DNA of 64,000 bases from Lutjanus erythropterus (lineage: Eukaryota > Chordata > Actinopteri > Lutjaniformes > Lutjanidae). Position numbers and translations under genes: made by a program. How positions within the stretch are numbered: position 1 is the first letter of the stretch; each line of letters starts with the position of its first letter. The DNA is taken from assembly GCA_020091685.1 (NCBI GenBank), contig CM034612.1, forward strand, positions 27,210,655-27,274,654. Direction: 5' to 3'. The notes under the pieces were generated by a model. That model was not told the origin of the DNA. It did no database searches and was given only the letters and a program-made list of their open reading frames with translations. Positions 33,418 through 46,519 of the stretch are shown here, piece by piece.

Positions 33418-33830
33418 TCACATATGAAGGCAGTAATTTTCTAGTAATTCATGGATCCAAAAGACCTCCCTTCTTAAAAGCCAATCCAGGGTTTTTCTTT
33501 CCAGTGTAGTGCTGGCATAATGAATGTTCCCATTTCTAATGACAGCTGTATGTTCAGCAGCTCTCAATCTGACATGACGCTCTGGCCCACATACATTAAA
33601 CCACAAGGACATTTAAAAATATCAATGACATTAGCAGAGAGACAGTTAATGAATTGTTTTGGTATCAAATGTATTTGAATAGTGTGCACATTTTCTACAC
33701 ACAATATCACAATATCTCTGACATTTCTACCTCCCTTAAAACAAAAGCAAGGTTTAGACCAGCAGTTGAAATGGGAGCATGTCAGAAAAGGTTTGGGAAC
33801 CACTGGTTTAGACGACAACAAATGGTAGTA
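33418..33830 (-). pseudogene. Penelope-like element remnant, GIY-YIG endonuclease end
   Basis: The minus strand reads KGGRNVRDIVILCVEN, then FKCPCGLMYVGQS, then after a break VRLRAAEHTAVIRNGN and LLRREVFWIHELL. CPCG-YVG then R..EH..AIR is the GIY-YIG nuclease at the C-terminus of Penelope-like retroelements; RREVFWIH is its usual closing motif. The reverse transcriptase is missing and frames shift at least once. The neighbouring frame at 33189-33398 is not assigned. Confidence 0.7.
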
Positions 33831-34029
33831 GTATCTCTGTTTTCAGTGTGTTGAGGGGAAGGGTCGAGTAATTCCCTCTGTTTTGTTAACTTTTTCAATA
33901 GCTTGATCAAACAAGTGTCTGATCATTATCTAAATCAGTGGAGGCTTCCATCCTGACCATCTGATCGGGAACATCCTGTATGGTCAGATGATGTCCCAAT
34001 GTCCCAGTGTTTGAGTCTTTTTTGTAATG

Positions 34030-34340
34030 ATTGATTTTATTATCGATTAATATGTTGATCATTTTCTCTATTAATCATTAAGTGTTTGGCCTATTAAATG
34101 TCAGAAAATGGTGATAAATGTTGATCATTGTTTCCAAAAGTCCAAGATAACGTCTTCAAATGTCTTCTTTTGTCCTCAGCTCCTAGTTATTTGGTTTATT
34201 GTTAGAAGTAAAGAAACCAGAATATGTACCCATTTAAGAAGCTGGAATCAGAATCTGGACATTTGGAAAAAAAAAGTTGTAATATTTAAAAATGATTAAT
34301 TGATAGTCAATTAATAATTGATTAATCATTGCAGCTCTAG
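34030..34340 (+). mobile_element. hAT-like MITE, plus copy of the 800-1126 family
   Basis: ATTATCGATTAATATG near the start, ATGTCAGAAAATGGTGATAA, TTTAAGAAGCTGGAATCAGA, and ATTGATTAATCATTGCAGCT at the end. Better preserved at the right end than the copy at 800-1126. Confidence 0.75.
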
Positions 34341-35774
34341 TTGTCATGAGCTGCTAAGCGTCCAAAACCGGAACCACCTCACACAGAAAAAAAACAGCTA
34401 GTGTGACCGTTGTTAAGTCTCTTAACACTCCTGAGCTTTTTCTGCCTTTTCTCAGAAACACTGTGGCAGAAGAATTACAAGATAAACCATAAGTCAATAC
34501 AGTTTCAAAGTTAATCCTAGTTAGTGCAACTCATCCTCTATCTTGAATAACAGGCTTTTCAACAGAAAAGAGGTTTACATGGCTTTGAAAATCAACATTT
34601 GAGGCACACAATACCACAGTGTACATAATGATGATCATTGATTCACACAGCCGTACCGCGGGAGGGATCAATAATTGACATGACATGTCAGATTATGATT
34701 ATAAACCTCCCCATCTGTGCCGGCGGCGGTTTGCATCGCTCCGGCACATATTCCACAGTGAGAGTGACAGTGCGCCGTGCTTGGTTAGTCCTGCTCTGCT
34801 CTGCTCATTCACACTGTGGGATGTCATTTTTCGAGGCACAGCAGCTGGCACACGCTCTGCCTCTGCTTGCCAAGAACACAAAGCAGGACGCATCACTCTC
34901 CTCCAACACTTCTCACTTCAAACCTTCGTTCTGAATGCGAGCCCACAAGCCAGCCAATGGGAGCGCTGGTGTCAGGTGCCGAGGCAGCGCGGATGAAGCT
35001 CTGGATGTGTGCCTGCGTGCGTGGGTGTTGCATTGTTCATGTGTTCTCTGTGTTGGCGTGACGGCGTGTTTATGTGAAGTGTGCACACCTGCATGTTCAG
35101 GCCAGAGATTTGGGAAAATAATGATTTTGTTCAAAGAGAGCTGACCTTTGCTGGAGAGGGAGAGAACCTGAAAATAGCTTTTTCCTGCTCTCTCCTCTTT
35201 CTCTCCGAGTCCTCTGAGCACGCTAAAATAAAAGCAGCATTCGTGTAAAGTGGCGATGGAGACAGTGTGGTACCTCTAAGTACTTCTTTGGGCCTTCGGA
35301 TAATTAATTCATCATGTGGTGTTTAGAATTTCCCTCAGTTCACCACAATGTTGGCTGGAACTGTGGGAAAATGTTGTCATGACAACAAGGATATAGTGGA
35401 AGGTTGTCTCACCATTGTCTGAAATAGTTTTTATGGATGCTTATGCTCCTGTGATGATAACCCCCTGCCTTCCACACTGGTGTCAATTTATCAGCTTTAT
35501 CATCTGTTTTATCTTGTCTGTCTCATTGTTATTGCTTCCATCTCGCCCCAGACACTTTCAAAAGAGAGTTTTTATGTCTGTGAGGATTTTCAGATTAAAT
35601 CAGGTTTTAAAGATTAAATAAAAAGAATACCAGCCTCAAGTACCTTAAAAGAATAGTCCAAAGTTTTGGCAAGTGCACCGTCATGTCTGTGCAATACTCA
35701 TGGCGGCAACTCAAGAGATTTGCATTGTAACACACCCATTTTTGGCCCTTTACACTCACACAATACATCCTTAT
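34341..35774. other. No gene recognised; less AT-rich part at 34630-35240
   Basis: 34720-35060 has CpG-containing stretches (GCCGGCGGCGG) and open frames on both strands, none recognisable. Could be unique host DNA, for example a regulatory region. Confidence 0.3.
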
Positions 35775-36281
35775 TTATGGCATTATACTTTGAGAAAGAG
35801 GCAGGACCCTCAATAAACTAATGGAACAAAACTGGAACAAAAGGCTTCAATTTGCTAGGGAGGATAAAGATTGGACTCTGGAACAGGGTAAATCTGGACT
35901 CATCAGACCACATGACCTTTTTCCATTGCTCCAGAGTGATGGGGCCATCGGGGTAATGACAAAGCCAGGATTCATCGGGCTCAAACTGTGAAAGAGTGGT
36001 TCAGGGAACATGAGACATGGATTGTCCGCCACAGGGTCCAGACCTTAACTCCATTAAGAATCTTTGGGATGCGCGGGAGAAGACTTTACACAACAGTCCG
36101 ACTCTCCATCATCAATACAAGATCTCTGAGAAAAATTAATGCAACTCTGGACATAAATAAATGTGATATTGTATAAGCTTATCAAAATGAGGCCATGGCA
36201 AATGTGTGCCATAATCAAAGCCAAAGGCGGTCCAACGAAATATTAGATGATGTGATTTTTTTTTTTAGCCAGGCAGTGTAT
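35775..36281 (+). pseudogene. Tc1-like transposase relic with an internal inversion
   Basis: From 35955 the plus strand reads KARIHRAQTVKEWFREHET, later LTPLRIFGM then INATLDINKCDIV, the C-terminal third of a Tc1-family DDE transposase. It ends near an AGCCAGGCAGTGTA tip at 36268-36281. But 35840-35940 encodes the preceding part on the opposite strand (WKKVMWSDESRFTLFQS, around a catalytic aspartate). The two halves are therefore head to head, with an inversion point near 35945. Confidence 0.7.
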
Positions 36282-36892
36282 CTCCAAATCTAATGGGCAC
36301 ATTTCTATGGCATTCCTTCACATTCATGTTTCCCAGATGATCCATTTTAATCACCCAGAAAACTCTAATCTATGAAACTGAAATCAGTGATGTTCTCTGA
36401 GCCACACGTAAAACAAGTCATGTAATCCAGAATCACAATGAGGCTGAGCGTGTTCAGCATGCAGGAGAACAGCTCTGAGTTTGGATCAGTAAACTGTTAG
36501 AGTGGGGATGTCAGGTGAAGAAGGTGAGGGAGAACAAACAGCAATAGATGACAGCAACTGGTGCAGTGTGTGTGTGTGCGTGTGTGTGGTGGGGGTGTTG
36601 AAGGGATGGAGGGGACATAGAGGAGGAAGGTCGGGTCACCTCATTTACTCTGATGGCTTTCCCATTATTCCAGTGTCACATCTCCGCTGGAGAATCAGAC
36701 ACTGCATCATTCGCCTTGGACTCACTAATCATCTCCATTCATCAATAGTGCGCGCGCACACACACACACACACACATACAGAGGGAGACACCCCCACATG
36801 GCCTATTTGTTTTAATTATTATCACATAGCTCATATCATCATAACAGTATCAACAGCTTTACGTCTCATTGAACGTGGAGATACTTAAAAAA
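36282..36892. other. No gene; CA repeat at 36749-36776
   Basis: (CA)n at 36749-36776 and GT-rich 36566-36590. The 128-codon frame at 36502-36888 runs through both and is an artefact. Confidence 0.5.
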
Positions 36893-37385
36893 AAAAAAAA
36901 AAACTTGGGACAATGTAAAAAATGTAAATAAAAACAGAATGAAATGATTTGCAAATCCTTTTAGAGACATTATTAATAAATGCAATACAAACACAAGGTA
37001 TTTAATGTTTAAACCGATAAAATTCATTATTTTTTGTAAATATATTCTTATTTGATTTGATGCTTACCACAAAAAAGTTGGGACAGGAGTAACAAAAGAC
37101 TGGGAAAGTTGTGGAATGCTCAAAAACACCTGTTTGTAACATTCCACCGGTAAAGAGGTTAACTGGTAGTACATGACAGTACGAAAAGCTATGAAAAGGA
37201 CTCAAATGGTTCTAGGATGGGATGAGTTTCACCACTTTGTGAAAAAATGTGCGGAGAAAATGGTCCAACAATGTTTTCCCAATGCACAATTACTATGAAT
37301 TTAGAGATTTCACCATCTACAATCCATAATATCTCACCTGAGCTCATCTGAGATGGACTGACACAAAGTGGAAAAGTGTGCCAGA
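36893..37385 (+). mobile_element. Tc1-like element, internally deleted
   Basis: Starts ACTTGGGACAATGTAAAAAA with GTAAATAAAAACAGAATG and GATTTGCAAATCCTTTT, then GTTGGGACAGGAGTAACAAA and GACTGGGAAAGTTGTG. These match the 5' part of a common fish Tc1/mariner-type element. The middle is deleted: after a CATCTACAATCCATAATAT block it jumps to CTCATCTGAGATGGACTGAC (LRWTDTKWKS, just before the catalytic region). Confidence 0.65.
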
Positions 37386-38534
37386 TCCTCCTCTTCACAG
37401 ATCTCCCTTGTCATAGTCGGTCGATAGTTTGGACTGAGTTGCTGCTCCACTACTGCCTCAGGCTTGTGTGGAGGGAACTAGCAGATCCAGTGAACTGCAG
37501 TTCACATCATCAACGTTGTTCACGCTCCTCCAGATGTTGCTGACCCAAGCGGGCAAAACAGGTGTTGAACGTGGACTTTGGTAGAATGTCTTGATAATTC
37601 TGTGAGGATAATGAAGCTAATTTCTTCTGCGACACAAGATGGTGAAACAAAGTTTGCAGTGATCCAATTTCCTCAAAGGGGGCTGAGAGTAGACGATATG
37701 AGCAATGCATATACTAGGGTTAATAGGGGGAGGATGGTACCCCCTGATTGGGCAGTGAGTTCATAGATTTTTTCACAGGTGCCAAGGCAGGAAACCAATA
37801 GCGAAGAGGGTGGAACGCATACAATATAGAATTCAGCTAACTCGGTCAATATAGCATGCACTGAGGAATTTATTGCTTCATTTAACTACATTTGTCATCA
37901 ACACCGATTGGACATCCAAATGAAAAGTGGTGAATTTTCCCTTTAACTACTTCCATTACCCCTGTTAATTATATTAATGATGTTCAGTGTAAACCCAGCT
38001 GTGAATTTATGAGGTTGTTTTTTGTACAGATGGCTTTTGTGAATTGATTTCAATGACAAACAGAGGGGTAAATGATATGATAATTCCTACTCAGCATTTA
38101 TTATAACTCTGAAATCCCATCCAGTGCTCCTGTCAGTAGTGCAGTAATTAATACAAGTGAGTGCAGGCCATGTTTTGCAGTCCTCGTGCACTGACAACAG
38201 CTCCGCCTGATATTTGCGTCTGTCTGTTCAAGGACTCCTCTAAAGAAAGAGATGCATTCAGCAATGACCGCCTCCCACGCAGCTGGCAGGAATCAAATTA
38301 TGGTCTGCCAGCTCTCTGCTGCTTTGGCAGGCTATTAATTGTTCTTTTGCAATGAAAGATCACATGCTGAGGAGACAATTGTTCTTTTTGATGCTGTGAA
38401 TTTGTTGGGTGTAGTTTGACATGGTACAAGTCCTCACCTTTGTGAAAAAAGAGCTGTGCTGGTCAAATTTCAAACAAAATACAGTTTGTAAAACCTCATT
38501 TCATTAACTGAAGGAAAAAGTTTTCCAACACATG
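37386..38534. other. No gene recognised
   Basis: 38160-38370 is less AT-rich and lacks repeat signatures; it might be unique conserved sequence. No splice-framed exon seen. Confidence 0.35.
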
Positions 38535-38830
38535 TGAAAAAGTAATTCCCCTCTTGGTTACTTTTTCAAGCAATGACTAATTTTAATTAAAAAATGTGTT
38601 CAATTAGACAAAACACAATCAGGTTTCTAGTTACTGCCAGAAACTGGGAGAAAGACAGCTGTTGAATCTAAATATCTCTTAAATAGAACCTTTCTATCAA
38701 TATGAAGTTTTCTAAAATGTCTCAAGAAGCAGCACAGTATCAAAACAGTTCTTGAAATTGGCTCTGTTTTTAAGAACCACATTTATAAAGATTCTTGGAA
38801 CCTTGGCACTATAGAGAAGTTAAAAGAGTC
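38535..38830 (+). mobile_element. Tc1-like element, 5' fragment
   Basis: GTGAAAAAGTAATTCCCCTC, later ACTGCCAGAAACTGG, GTTGAATCTAAATATCTCTT and AAATAGAACCTTTCT match the leader of another fish Tc1-like family (tip GTGAAAAAGTAATTGCCCC). The transposase itself is lost. Confidence 0.55.
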
Positions 38831-41694
38831 TGGATGAGAAAATGTTTGAGGAGATGCATCAACACAGGTTGTTTATTCTTCAGCCAGAACAGGAGGAGAG
38901 ATTTTATGAATAATAGAATGCTCATGGCTAACATTTGTCTGAAAAGCTAGAAGGTTTAGAAAGTTGTTGCTGTGACGTTACTGTCTGTGTCGTTGTGTGC
39001 ATGATGTCACCATTGTGCAGAGCATGTGTGTGAGGCGCTGACTGACTGGTTCTGGTCACTGGCCAGTTTATCAGTGCCTCCTTAATTATCTCCAAATGGA
39101 GGAAACTTGCAACAGTGGTGAAAACAAAATTATTTCAATAGCACATCTGCAACTAAGGAAGTCACAAAGACATAGACACCCAGGCAGCAATCATTACACT
39201 GGGCATAATAACTCTGTCTCAGAAGCAAAAGCAGTGTGATGTTGCAGCACCTCAAAACCCCTTAATGAGGGGGGGGTGTCATACCACAGGGGCTGAATCA
39301 TGTGTGGTACTTACCATAGCTAACACAAGCTGGTGGCCGTGACAGAGAGCCTTTCACATTAAAACACTTTCCTTTCACAGTGGTTTTTCATTTTGGCATA
39401 GATATGTGCTGCATTCTCCAAGTAGCCTGGTCACTTTGTATGGTAGCTATTATGTATTTTGGAAGGTATTTTGACTACGTTTGCCTGCATTTATTGTATT
39501 CTGCACTTTAAATTTTATTCATTGGATCTTTATTACAACCCTTAGCGCGTGGTGGAAAAGGGAACATACATAAACCAGATGTAATTGGTAAGGTGAAAGT
39601 TATTTATTGACATAAGCTGGTGAACTGACAAATAATACAAAAGGAAAGAACAAACCTAAACAGGTGACAGGGCCAACGGGTGCTGCTCAACACAAAGAAA
39701 GAAATATAACAAAAGGAAGGCTCACTGAAGGGGGAGCTAATAATTACTTAAAGTGCCACAAAGAAAAGATGTAAGAACCAAACTTTAACAAACTATCCTT
39801 CTCAGATTTAAATCATAAGTACAACAAGGAGTCAGCACCCCTATGTCTAGTGTATCCTCATACAAACTGCAATCCTACTAAGTGTGTGACGACTCTATCA
39901 GTTGTTGAAACTGTTACCTGGCCCAGTCCCTTTGAACATATATCTTGTGCCTCGTACAACATATTACATATTACTCTAAATGAAATAACAAGGCACTTGT
40001 GGCAAGCTGCCTATGGAAAAGCCAGCCGCCCCGACTGACATGCTTACCGCGCTTACATGGTGTCGGCTTCCAGCTGCATTCCAGCGATTGGTGGACGGAT
40101 GAAAGGACACCAATCAGCAGGCTGAACAACATAGGGGTCGTAGCGGAGGTAGGCCACCACCCCCCCATCATCTGGACCCAACCACAGGCCAGAGTTCACA
40201 CACTGTATTTAACATAAAGCATAGCTACATGACAAAAATAGTTAAGACACGAGGAAGAGGACATGGCAGTGGCCGTAACAATCTGTGTGTTATGTGGTTG
40301 ACTACAGATCAGATCAATCAGCATCGCACTAAATCTGGTGTAATCATGATTTCATTTCACATTGCATGCTGTCCTTTTCTAAATAAAATAAACAAAACTA
40401 AACTCCACCTTGGGTGCAAATAGCATTACTGGCACCTGGGGGCTAATATTTGCTATTTTGTATTGTCAGGTCTGTATTTTCCTTTGCTGGAAAACACTGA
40501 AATATGATACACCTCTTCACTTTCTTTGCTTTGGTGTGATTTGATTGTATTGCGGCATGAAAAACTCAAATCTTTCATAGTTCCACCACCAGCACAAGAC
40601 AAACAACAGAAAATGTATGACATCTGCAATTTACATGAACTCAAAATTGTGCTTAATAACATTCAAAAGAAAGTGTTGTGGAAACAAACAGGATGAAACT
40701 AAAATGTTCAGTATATGGTTAGTTAGAGAGAGGAAAATTGCATTTTGATTACACCACTTCTGTCTTTGCACTGCCATGAAAACATCAGGGGTGCTGTGTG
40801 AGAGAAAAGCTTTACATTCATGTCACTACATTGTTGTTTTGGAAAATTAAACTTTTAGCTCAAATCCCATTAAAACTAACTGCTCTGTTCTGTGAGAAAT
40901 CAGGCTTTATTATCAATCCTAAAAGAGGCTATATTTATTGTCTTTGTTTCCTCTCTGGTCTCTGCAGAGCTTGATATACATTTCACAGTGCTGTATCATT
41001 GTGAAGTGGAGGTACAGAGGAGGTTAGAATAAGACAAAGATCAGGAGAGAGAAAGACGACTCTCCCTGCTTCTATCTTCTCCGCTCTGAAATGATTTATT
41101 ATGTGTTGTTACTGAATCAGGAGCCATGCAGGCTTAATGGTGGCTTGAACACAACACGGCCACCAGACTCATTCTATTCATGCCCCAGTGCATTGTGGTA
41201 TATCATTTATAGACCTGTGACACACACACACATGCACAGCCAGCATCCTGATAATAAAAAGAAAAAGAAAAGAAAAATTGAGTATGATTCAATGAGTTAT
41301 TGATTGTGAATCCCAGCTTTGATTGAATGTGAGGAGAGCGTCCTTTGCTCTCTGTGGCAAAACACATCAAGCAGCTTCTAATCAGCAACTCCTGCAAAGC
41401 ATATTTGATGTCAGAGGGAGATGCTGTGAGTGGGTGCTATTCTTCCAGATTAGATCACCTGGCAGGTGTGACTGCTGGAAAAAGCCAGTATTTGTCATAA
41501 AAAGGCATATTGATAACGGAACAAATGGAAGCAAAGGTCATGTTCTAAGAGAGGAACACAGTTTTGGTGTCATAAAGCAATTTCTGATCAGTTCAAGTCT
41601 TTGAAAGATGAAAGATAGCTTTCATTTTCTGTACAACAGGCAAGAAAAAACAATTATATTTGTAAAATGCATGTATATTGGATAGTAGAACTCA
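38831..41694. other. No gene recognised
   Basis: AT-rich DNA with a G-run at 39270 and short open frames. Nothing assignable. Confidence 0.4.
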
Positions 41695-42461
41695 TACTGA
41701 TCAATCACAACATTAAAAGAGTCAGCAAACAGTTCAAGTCTAAGACTTCTTCAAGTTGATGTGTTGGAAGGAGAAGAAATGGGTAGCATGAAGACCTGAG
41801 CGATTTTAGCAAGGGTCAAACTTTGGACTGGTGGACTGGACGACTGGCTGAGAGCATCTCCAAAACAGGAGGTCTTGTGGTGTGTACCTGGTATGCAGTG
41901 GTTAGTATCTATCAAAAGGTGGTCCAAAGAAGGACAACCAGGTAGCTGGGGATAGGTTCTTGAGTGCCCAAAACTCACTGATGCTTGTGGGGAGTGAAGG
42001 CTAGCCCATCTGGTCTGATCCCAAAAAAGTGATATTGCAGCACAAACTGCTGAAAAGGTGAATGCTGGCTATGTTAGAAAGGTGTCAGTGAGGGCTTCAG
42101 ACCAATCAGAATACCCATGTTGACCCCTGTCCACCATCGAAAGTGCATACAATCAGCCCAGGAGTGTTGGAGCTGGACAGTCAAGCAATAGAAGAAGGTG
42201 TTCTGGTGGTGACAAGGTGTTGATTTGTTCCCCAAATTCTCCAGATTGATCTGATCTGTGGAATGTGCTGGAACAAAAAGTCCGATCCATGGGCTTCCCC
42301 ACCTCATCATGTACAGGACTTAAAGGATCAGCTGCTAACGTGTTGGTGCCAGATACCACAGGAAACCTTCAGAGCTCTGTTGAGTTTATGCCTCAACAGG
42401 TTACAGCTGTAGAGGGACCTTCACAATATTTGAGCAATTTGGGCAGGATGTGTTAATGTAA
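41695..42461 (+). mobile_element. Tc1-like element, decayed plus copy
   Basis: Left tip TACTGATCAATCACAACATT, then TTGATGTGTTGGAAGGAG, GGCTGAGAGCATCTCC, GGTCTTGTGGTGTGTACCTG, and GCAGCACAAACTGCTGAAAA. These are landmarks of a widespread fish Tc1-like family whose tips read TGATCAGCCATAACATTAAA. The same family lies inverted at 49132-49908. The transposase frame is destroyed by stops and deletions. Confidence 0.7.
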
Positions 42462-42559
42462 AGAAATTCATGAAACAGTGCATCCATACAAAACAGTGGT
42501 TGAAAGATGCACCCGTCTTTGAACTTGCACGACTGCATTTTGATCAAGCAAGCAAGTTA

Positions 42560-43390
42560 TATATGTTATATTTAGTTATATAGCACATTTCATACACAGG
42601 GGCAATTTAGTGTGCTTCACACAGTTAAAAAGATCATCCATATGATAAATACAATTAACAAGAAGGAAAAATTACATAAAACAGTAATTAAAAGGGATTA
42701 AGAAAAGTTAAAGAAAAGTAATATAAAAGAGGCATAAGAGAGATAAAATACAGTCAGTGAAATAAAAAGACATTGTCAGTGACTTCAGAAAACTGTAGAC
42801 CACAAACCTGACAGTAGAGCTCAGCTGTAAGTCCAAGACATCGCTCCCAGTGGGAGTGACAAGAGTTCCACTTCAGGATTAGAGTGCATTAAGTGCAAAT
42901 TTGACTTAAAAATTGCTACATTAGCAGCACATCAAATATGTTCTGGCAGTTTATTCCAGGCACAAACAGTATAACGGCTAAATGCTGCTTCACCATGTCT
43001 GGTTTGGACTCTGAGCTGAACTAATAAACCTGAGTCCCTGAACCTCAGAGCCCTACTCGGTTTATATTCGTGGAGCACATCAGAAATGTACTCTGAGTGT
43101 AAACCATTCAGTGATTTATAGAGAAGTAGCAACACTTTAAAATCTATGTTATAGCTGACAGGGAGCCAGTGCAGAGAATTTAGGACTGGTGTAATGTGCT
43201 CTATTCTCTTGGTCTTGGTTAAGACTTAAGCAGCAACATTCTGAAAAAGCTGCAGTTCTTTAATGGTCTTTTTGGGGAGACCAGGTAAGAGACCATTACA
43301 GTTGTCCACTCTACTTGATATAAATGCATCGATGAACTTCAACTATACATCTGTGATGCATTGTGACTGCATCTGGCCCAGTTGTTACAC
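42560..43390 (-). mobile_element. L2-type LINE remnant with ORF2 C-terminal end
   Basis: The minus strand from 43135 reads LLLLYKSLNGLHSEYISDVL, then SRALRFRDSGLL, GEAAFSRYTVCAWNKLP, then CAANVAIFKSNLHL, the C-terminal tail of L2-like ORF2 proteins after the reverse transcriptase. The flanks (TATAGCACATTTCATACA on the left, GGAGCCAGTGCAGAG and TCTTTTTGGGGAGACC on the right) are also common dispersed fish sequence. Reverse transcriptase core not found. Confidence 0.6.
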
Positions 43391-44954
43391 TGTTGGGTTG
43401 ACAAAATCTGTCCACATACATATTTACATGCTGAAAACCGCTGAGGTAGTTCCTGCTACACTTTGCCACAATGACACATTTTTAGTAACCAGCCTTGACT
43501 TACAATCAGTCTCAATGTTTCGCTCAATAGAGACTGAGATCTCCCAACTTCTGTTGTTGAACTTGGTTGGAAAAATTAGGGCCATGTCTTATCTAAAGTG
43601 CATGGTTCCAACCGCAGAGCGCAAGGTTTTAATTTATTCAAGGCATGTCCAAATCCATCTATGCCATATTGGAATACATTTTATCACCTGCACACAAGTG
43701 CCTTGATTAATTCATGGGTGTGTTCTGGATGCAACATGCAATGAATCAATCAGAAAGTCAGTTGTGATCACTTTAAAGAAGCAAGTAACTATGAAAATCC
43801 AAACCATGTACGTCTCAACGAACCACTTCAATGGTGTTATTTACCCTTTTTTTTTTTTTTTTTTTTGTATTTTTACTATGTCAGGGGTACTGAAAGGAAC
43901 ATAAAGTTCATCATTGTTAATTTCATTTTTAGCTCCAAATTGATTTTGCGTCTTTGTGGAATATCCCCCCAGGTTCTTTATTTATAAATAAGGCATATTT
44001 TGTTTAAATTTTGTTATTTGTCATTTTTGTAATAGACTTTGATTTTTAATGAATAATCCAAAACTTAACTTTTTTTGCACTATTCACTTGCTCTCACAAT
44101 TTCATTGCAAAGAAGTCTAAAAACCTCGCAATAGCATCAGAATTTAGTTGCCATGAAATCAGGCATTTTAGGCGGCAGCAATCCCAAAAAAAAAGGCTGT
44201 GACTTCCCAGAGAGACTCTGTAATGCATTTTTTTTTGAGAAGTCAAGTTAATTTTGTAAATATAAACCAGGCTCAAAAAGCAGGATTCTGTAATATATTA
44301 CTGCATGATGTGATCAGTCATTTAGTATTGAAATCACATATATTAGCTAGGTAAAAAAAAAAGAACATAGAAAAGGGTGTTTCCTTTGTTCACCAACATG
44401 TAAATCACAACTAGAATTATGTTAATAACTCACACACACATGGAGCTCATTGTTATTCACCAGCCTTATGGATGTCAAGAGGATATGCTCTCATGATTGC
44501 CTTGTGATTTAGAGCCTTGTTCAGCAAGGTCCCGAGTAATAAATCAGCCTCCCCTCCTTCAAATGAAATGTGTCTGTGTGGAATAAGTTCATAAATACTG
44601 AAGCTCACAGTTTATTACCCCACCATTAGTCCATAAATCAGCCTTTGGCAACAATACAATACTGATAATATTTTCAAAGTTCGTCTGACTGAAGATGTTC
44701 TCTGATGAATACAGAATATACAGCTCTGCTCTTCTCTTCACTCTTGCTGCTGTGTTCTGGGTGGATCGTATCCATCCAGTTTCTGGCTATTATTTAGGAT
44801 GAGACGGGCAGATGGTGTTTTCACTGCTTTCTGCCTTCAAGGTGTGTTTGTGGCCCAAAGCTGCAGAAGAAGCAGATGCATTTCCTGTTTGAGTTAATAC
44901 ATCATCTGCTCTCCCCTGACCCATATCTGCATTCACCTTGTTCACCGAGGCAGT
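43391..44954. other. No gene recognised; long T-run at 43849-43866
   Basis: AT-rich. The 147-codon open frame at 43263-43706 (+) partly overlaps the LINE remnant and shows no domain. Confidence 0.4.
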
Positions 44955-44979
44955 TACACACACACACACACACACACAC
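44955..44979. repeat. (AC)n microsatellite
   Basis: About 12 AC units. Confidence 0.95.
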
Positions 44980-45500
44980 TTCCTAATACCTGCTACTTTC
45001 ACCTGCTTCCCATTTGTTTGATATATTTTCATGCATTTATAGGTAACAGCCTCCCACTAATTTGTACTAATCCTTTCAATCAGCCTGCCATCTGCTCTCA
45101 CCTGCTCTCACACAGGCTGCTTTTCCCTCTATGTGGCCTCTCGTCACAACTGATGCAGCTGAGTGTTGATAATCAGGTTATGTATGAACGAGGTATCTCT
45201 GATAGAGTGTTACTGGCTGCAAGGATGCATTCACATTAATTATTATTGTTTTATTGAAAAGACTTGCTACAGGTGTATTATAAGTTGAAGGACCACACCA
45301 GATGAGTGTGAAAGTGCCAGAGGTGTAGATGTTGAACTCTAGTAAGACTCGTGTCACAAATTTGATGACTTTTGATTTGAAAAAAATAAAAAAACAAACA
45401 AACAGCTTGACTTGGACTTTAACACCAATCATCCATGACTTTGCTTGAACTTGAGCCATTTGAGTTGAAAATAATTGATAGCTTTCCCCAAGCCTCAAGA

Positions 45501-45830
45501 TTAAAGTGACAATTCACACCAAAATCAAAAATACATATTGACCCCCTTGCCTGTAGTGTTATTTATCCATCTAGAGTTTTTTGGTGTGAGTTGCAGAGTT
45601 TTGGAGATATTGGCTGAGGAAATATCTGCCCTCTCTCCAAGGACTAAATGGTACCCAAAGCAACCAAAAAATACATTTGAAAAATTTAAAACCAGCGTCT
45701 CTTTCCAAACATCATGACCCAGTTACCCAAGATAATCCACAGACCTTGTTTGAACAGTTTCGTGTGGGAACTACTTACTTTCTAGTTGAAAAGAAAGTAG
45801 TTCAGGTAGATTCTTCTGCAGAAGGATGAA
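45501..45830 (+). mobile_element. TTAA-ended MITE, right end truncated
   Basis: TTAAAGTGACAATTCACACC, AAAATCAAAAATACATATTG, CTGTAGTGTTATTTATCC and GGTGTGAGTTGCAGAG, then ATCATGACCCAGTTACCCAA and GATAATCCACAGACCTTG. Same family as the MITE at 48922-50058. The right end runs into the LINE at 45841. Confidence 0.7.
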
Positions 45831-45840
45831 TGAAGCAGTC

Positions 45841-46423
45841 TCACAGCCTCTTTAGTCTGGTGGTACAGCAGTGGACACTTCTGTATCTTCTGTTGGGGTG
45901 GATGTTGTCTTTTAGTATCCTCTGTGCTCTGAGCCACCTCAGCTCCACAGTATCACTGATGCTCAGTAGATGGGTACCAACGATGTTCTCGGTGGTTTTA
46001 ATCCCCCACTGTAGAGTCCTCCCATCCTCAGCTGTGCACATCCCATAATGCCAGGTTGTCATGTTTCCAGTCAGGTTGCTTTCAATTGCTCCTCTGTAGA
46101 AGTTGACAAGAATTTGGCACAATAAAATTTGACTTATTAAGCTTCCCTTTTTCTGTGTCTGAACCTTTTTTTTCCAGGATTGAGATGTATGATGTCCAGG
46201 ACAGGCTGTCTGTGATGTTGATTCCCAGGAACCTAAAACTGTCCACCTGTTCCACCTCAGCTCCACTGATGTAGACACACATATGAGTCTTTGCCTCTTT
46301 TTTAAAATCAACAATCAGCCTTAGCTGGTTTTGCTGATGTAAGACTGTTGATTTCCTCCTTAAGTTAGGTCGGGAGTTGCAGTCATGGACCAGGAACACA
46401 CATATACCAGCTATTTTTAGCAA
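45841..46423 (-). pseudogene. LINE ORF2 C-terminal fragment, L2/Rex type
   Basis: Frames on the minus strand overlap: LIVDFKKEAKTHMCVYISGA, EVEQVDSFRFLGINITDSLS (palm/thumb part of the reverse transcriptase), then after a shift LVNFYRGAIESNLTG and CTAEDGRTLQWGIKTTENIV, ending NRRYRSVHCCTTRLKRL. This is the usual C-terminal end of fish L2/Rex-type LINEs. It is 5'-truncated, with at least one frameshift, and related to 2570-3027. Confidence 0.8.
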
Positions 46424-46519
46424 GTCATAATGTGGCTAGAGCAAGCCTGCTAGTGTATCTAGTGAAACAGCCTGAGTGGCACTGGTGCAGCAGTTAGCAG
46501 AAGTGTGTAAAAAGGCAGT

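Noticed and set aside
34630..35240. Possible CpG-island promoter or first exon
   Set aside because: CpG content is only locally raised and I found no splice-framed coding sequence or recognisable protein.
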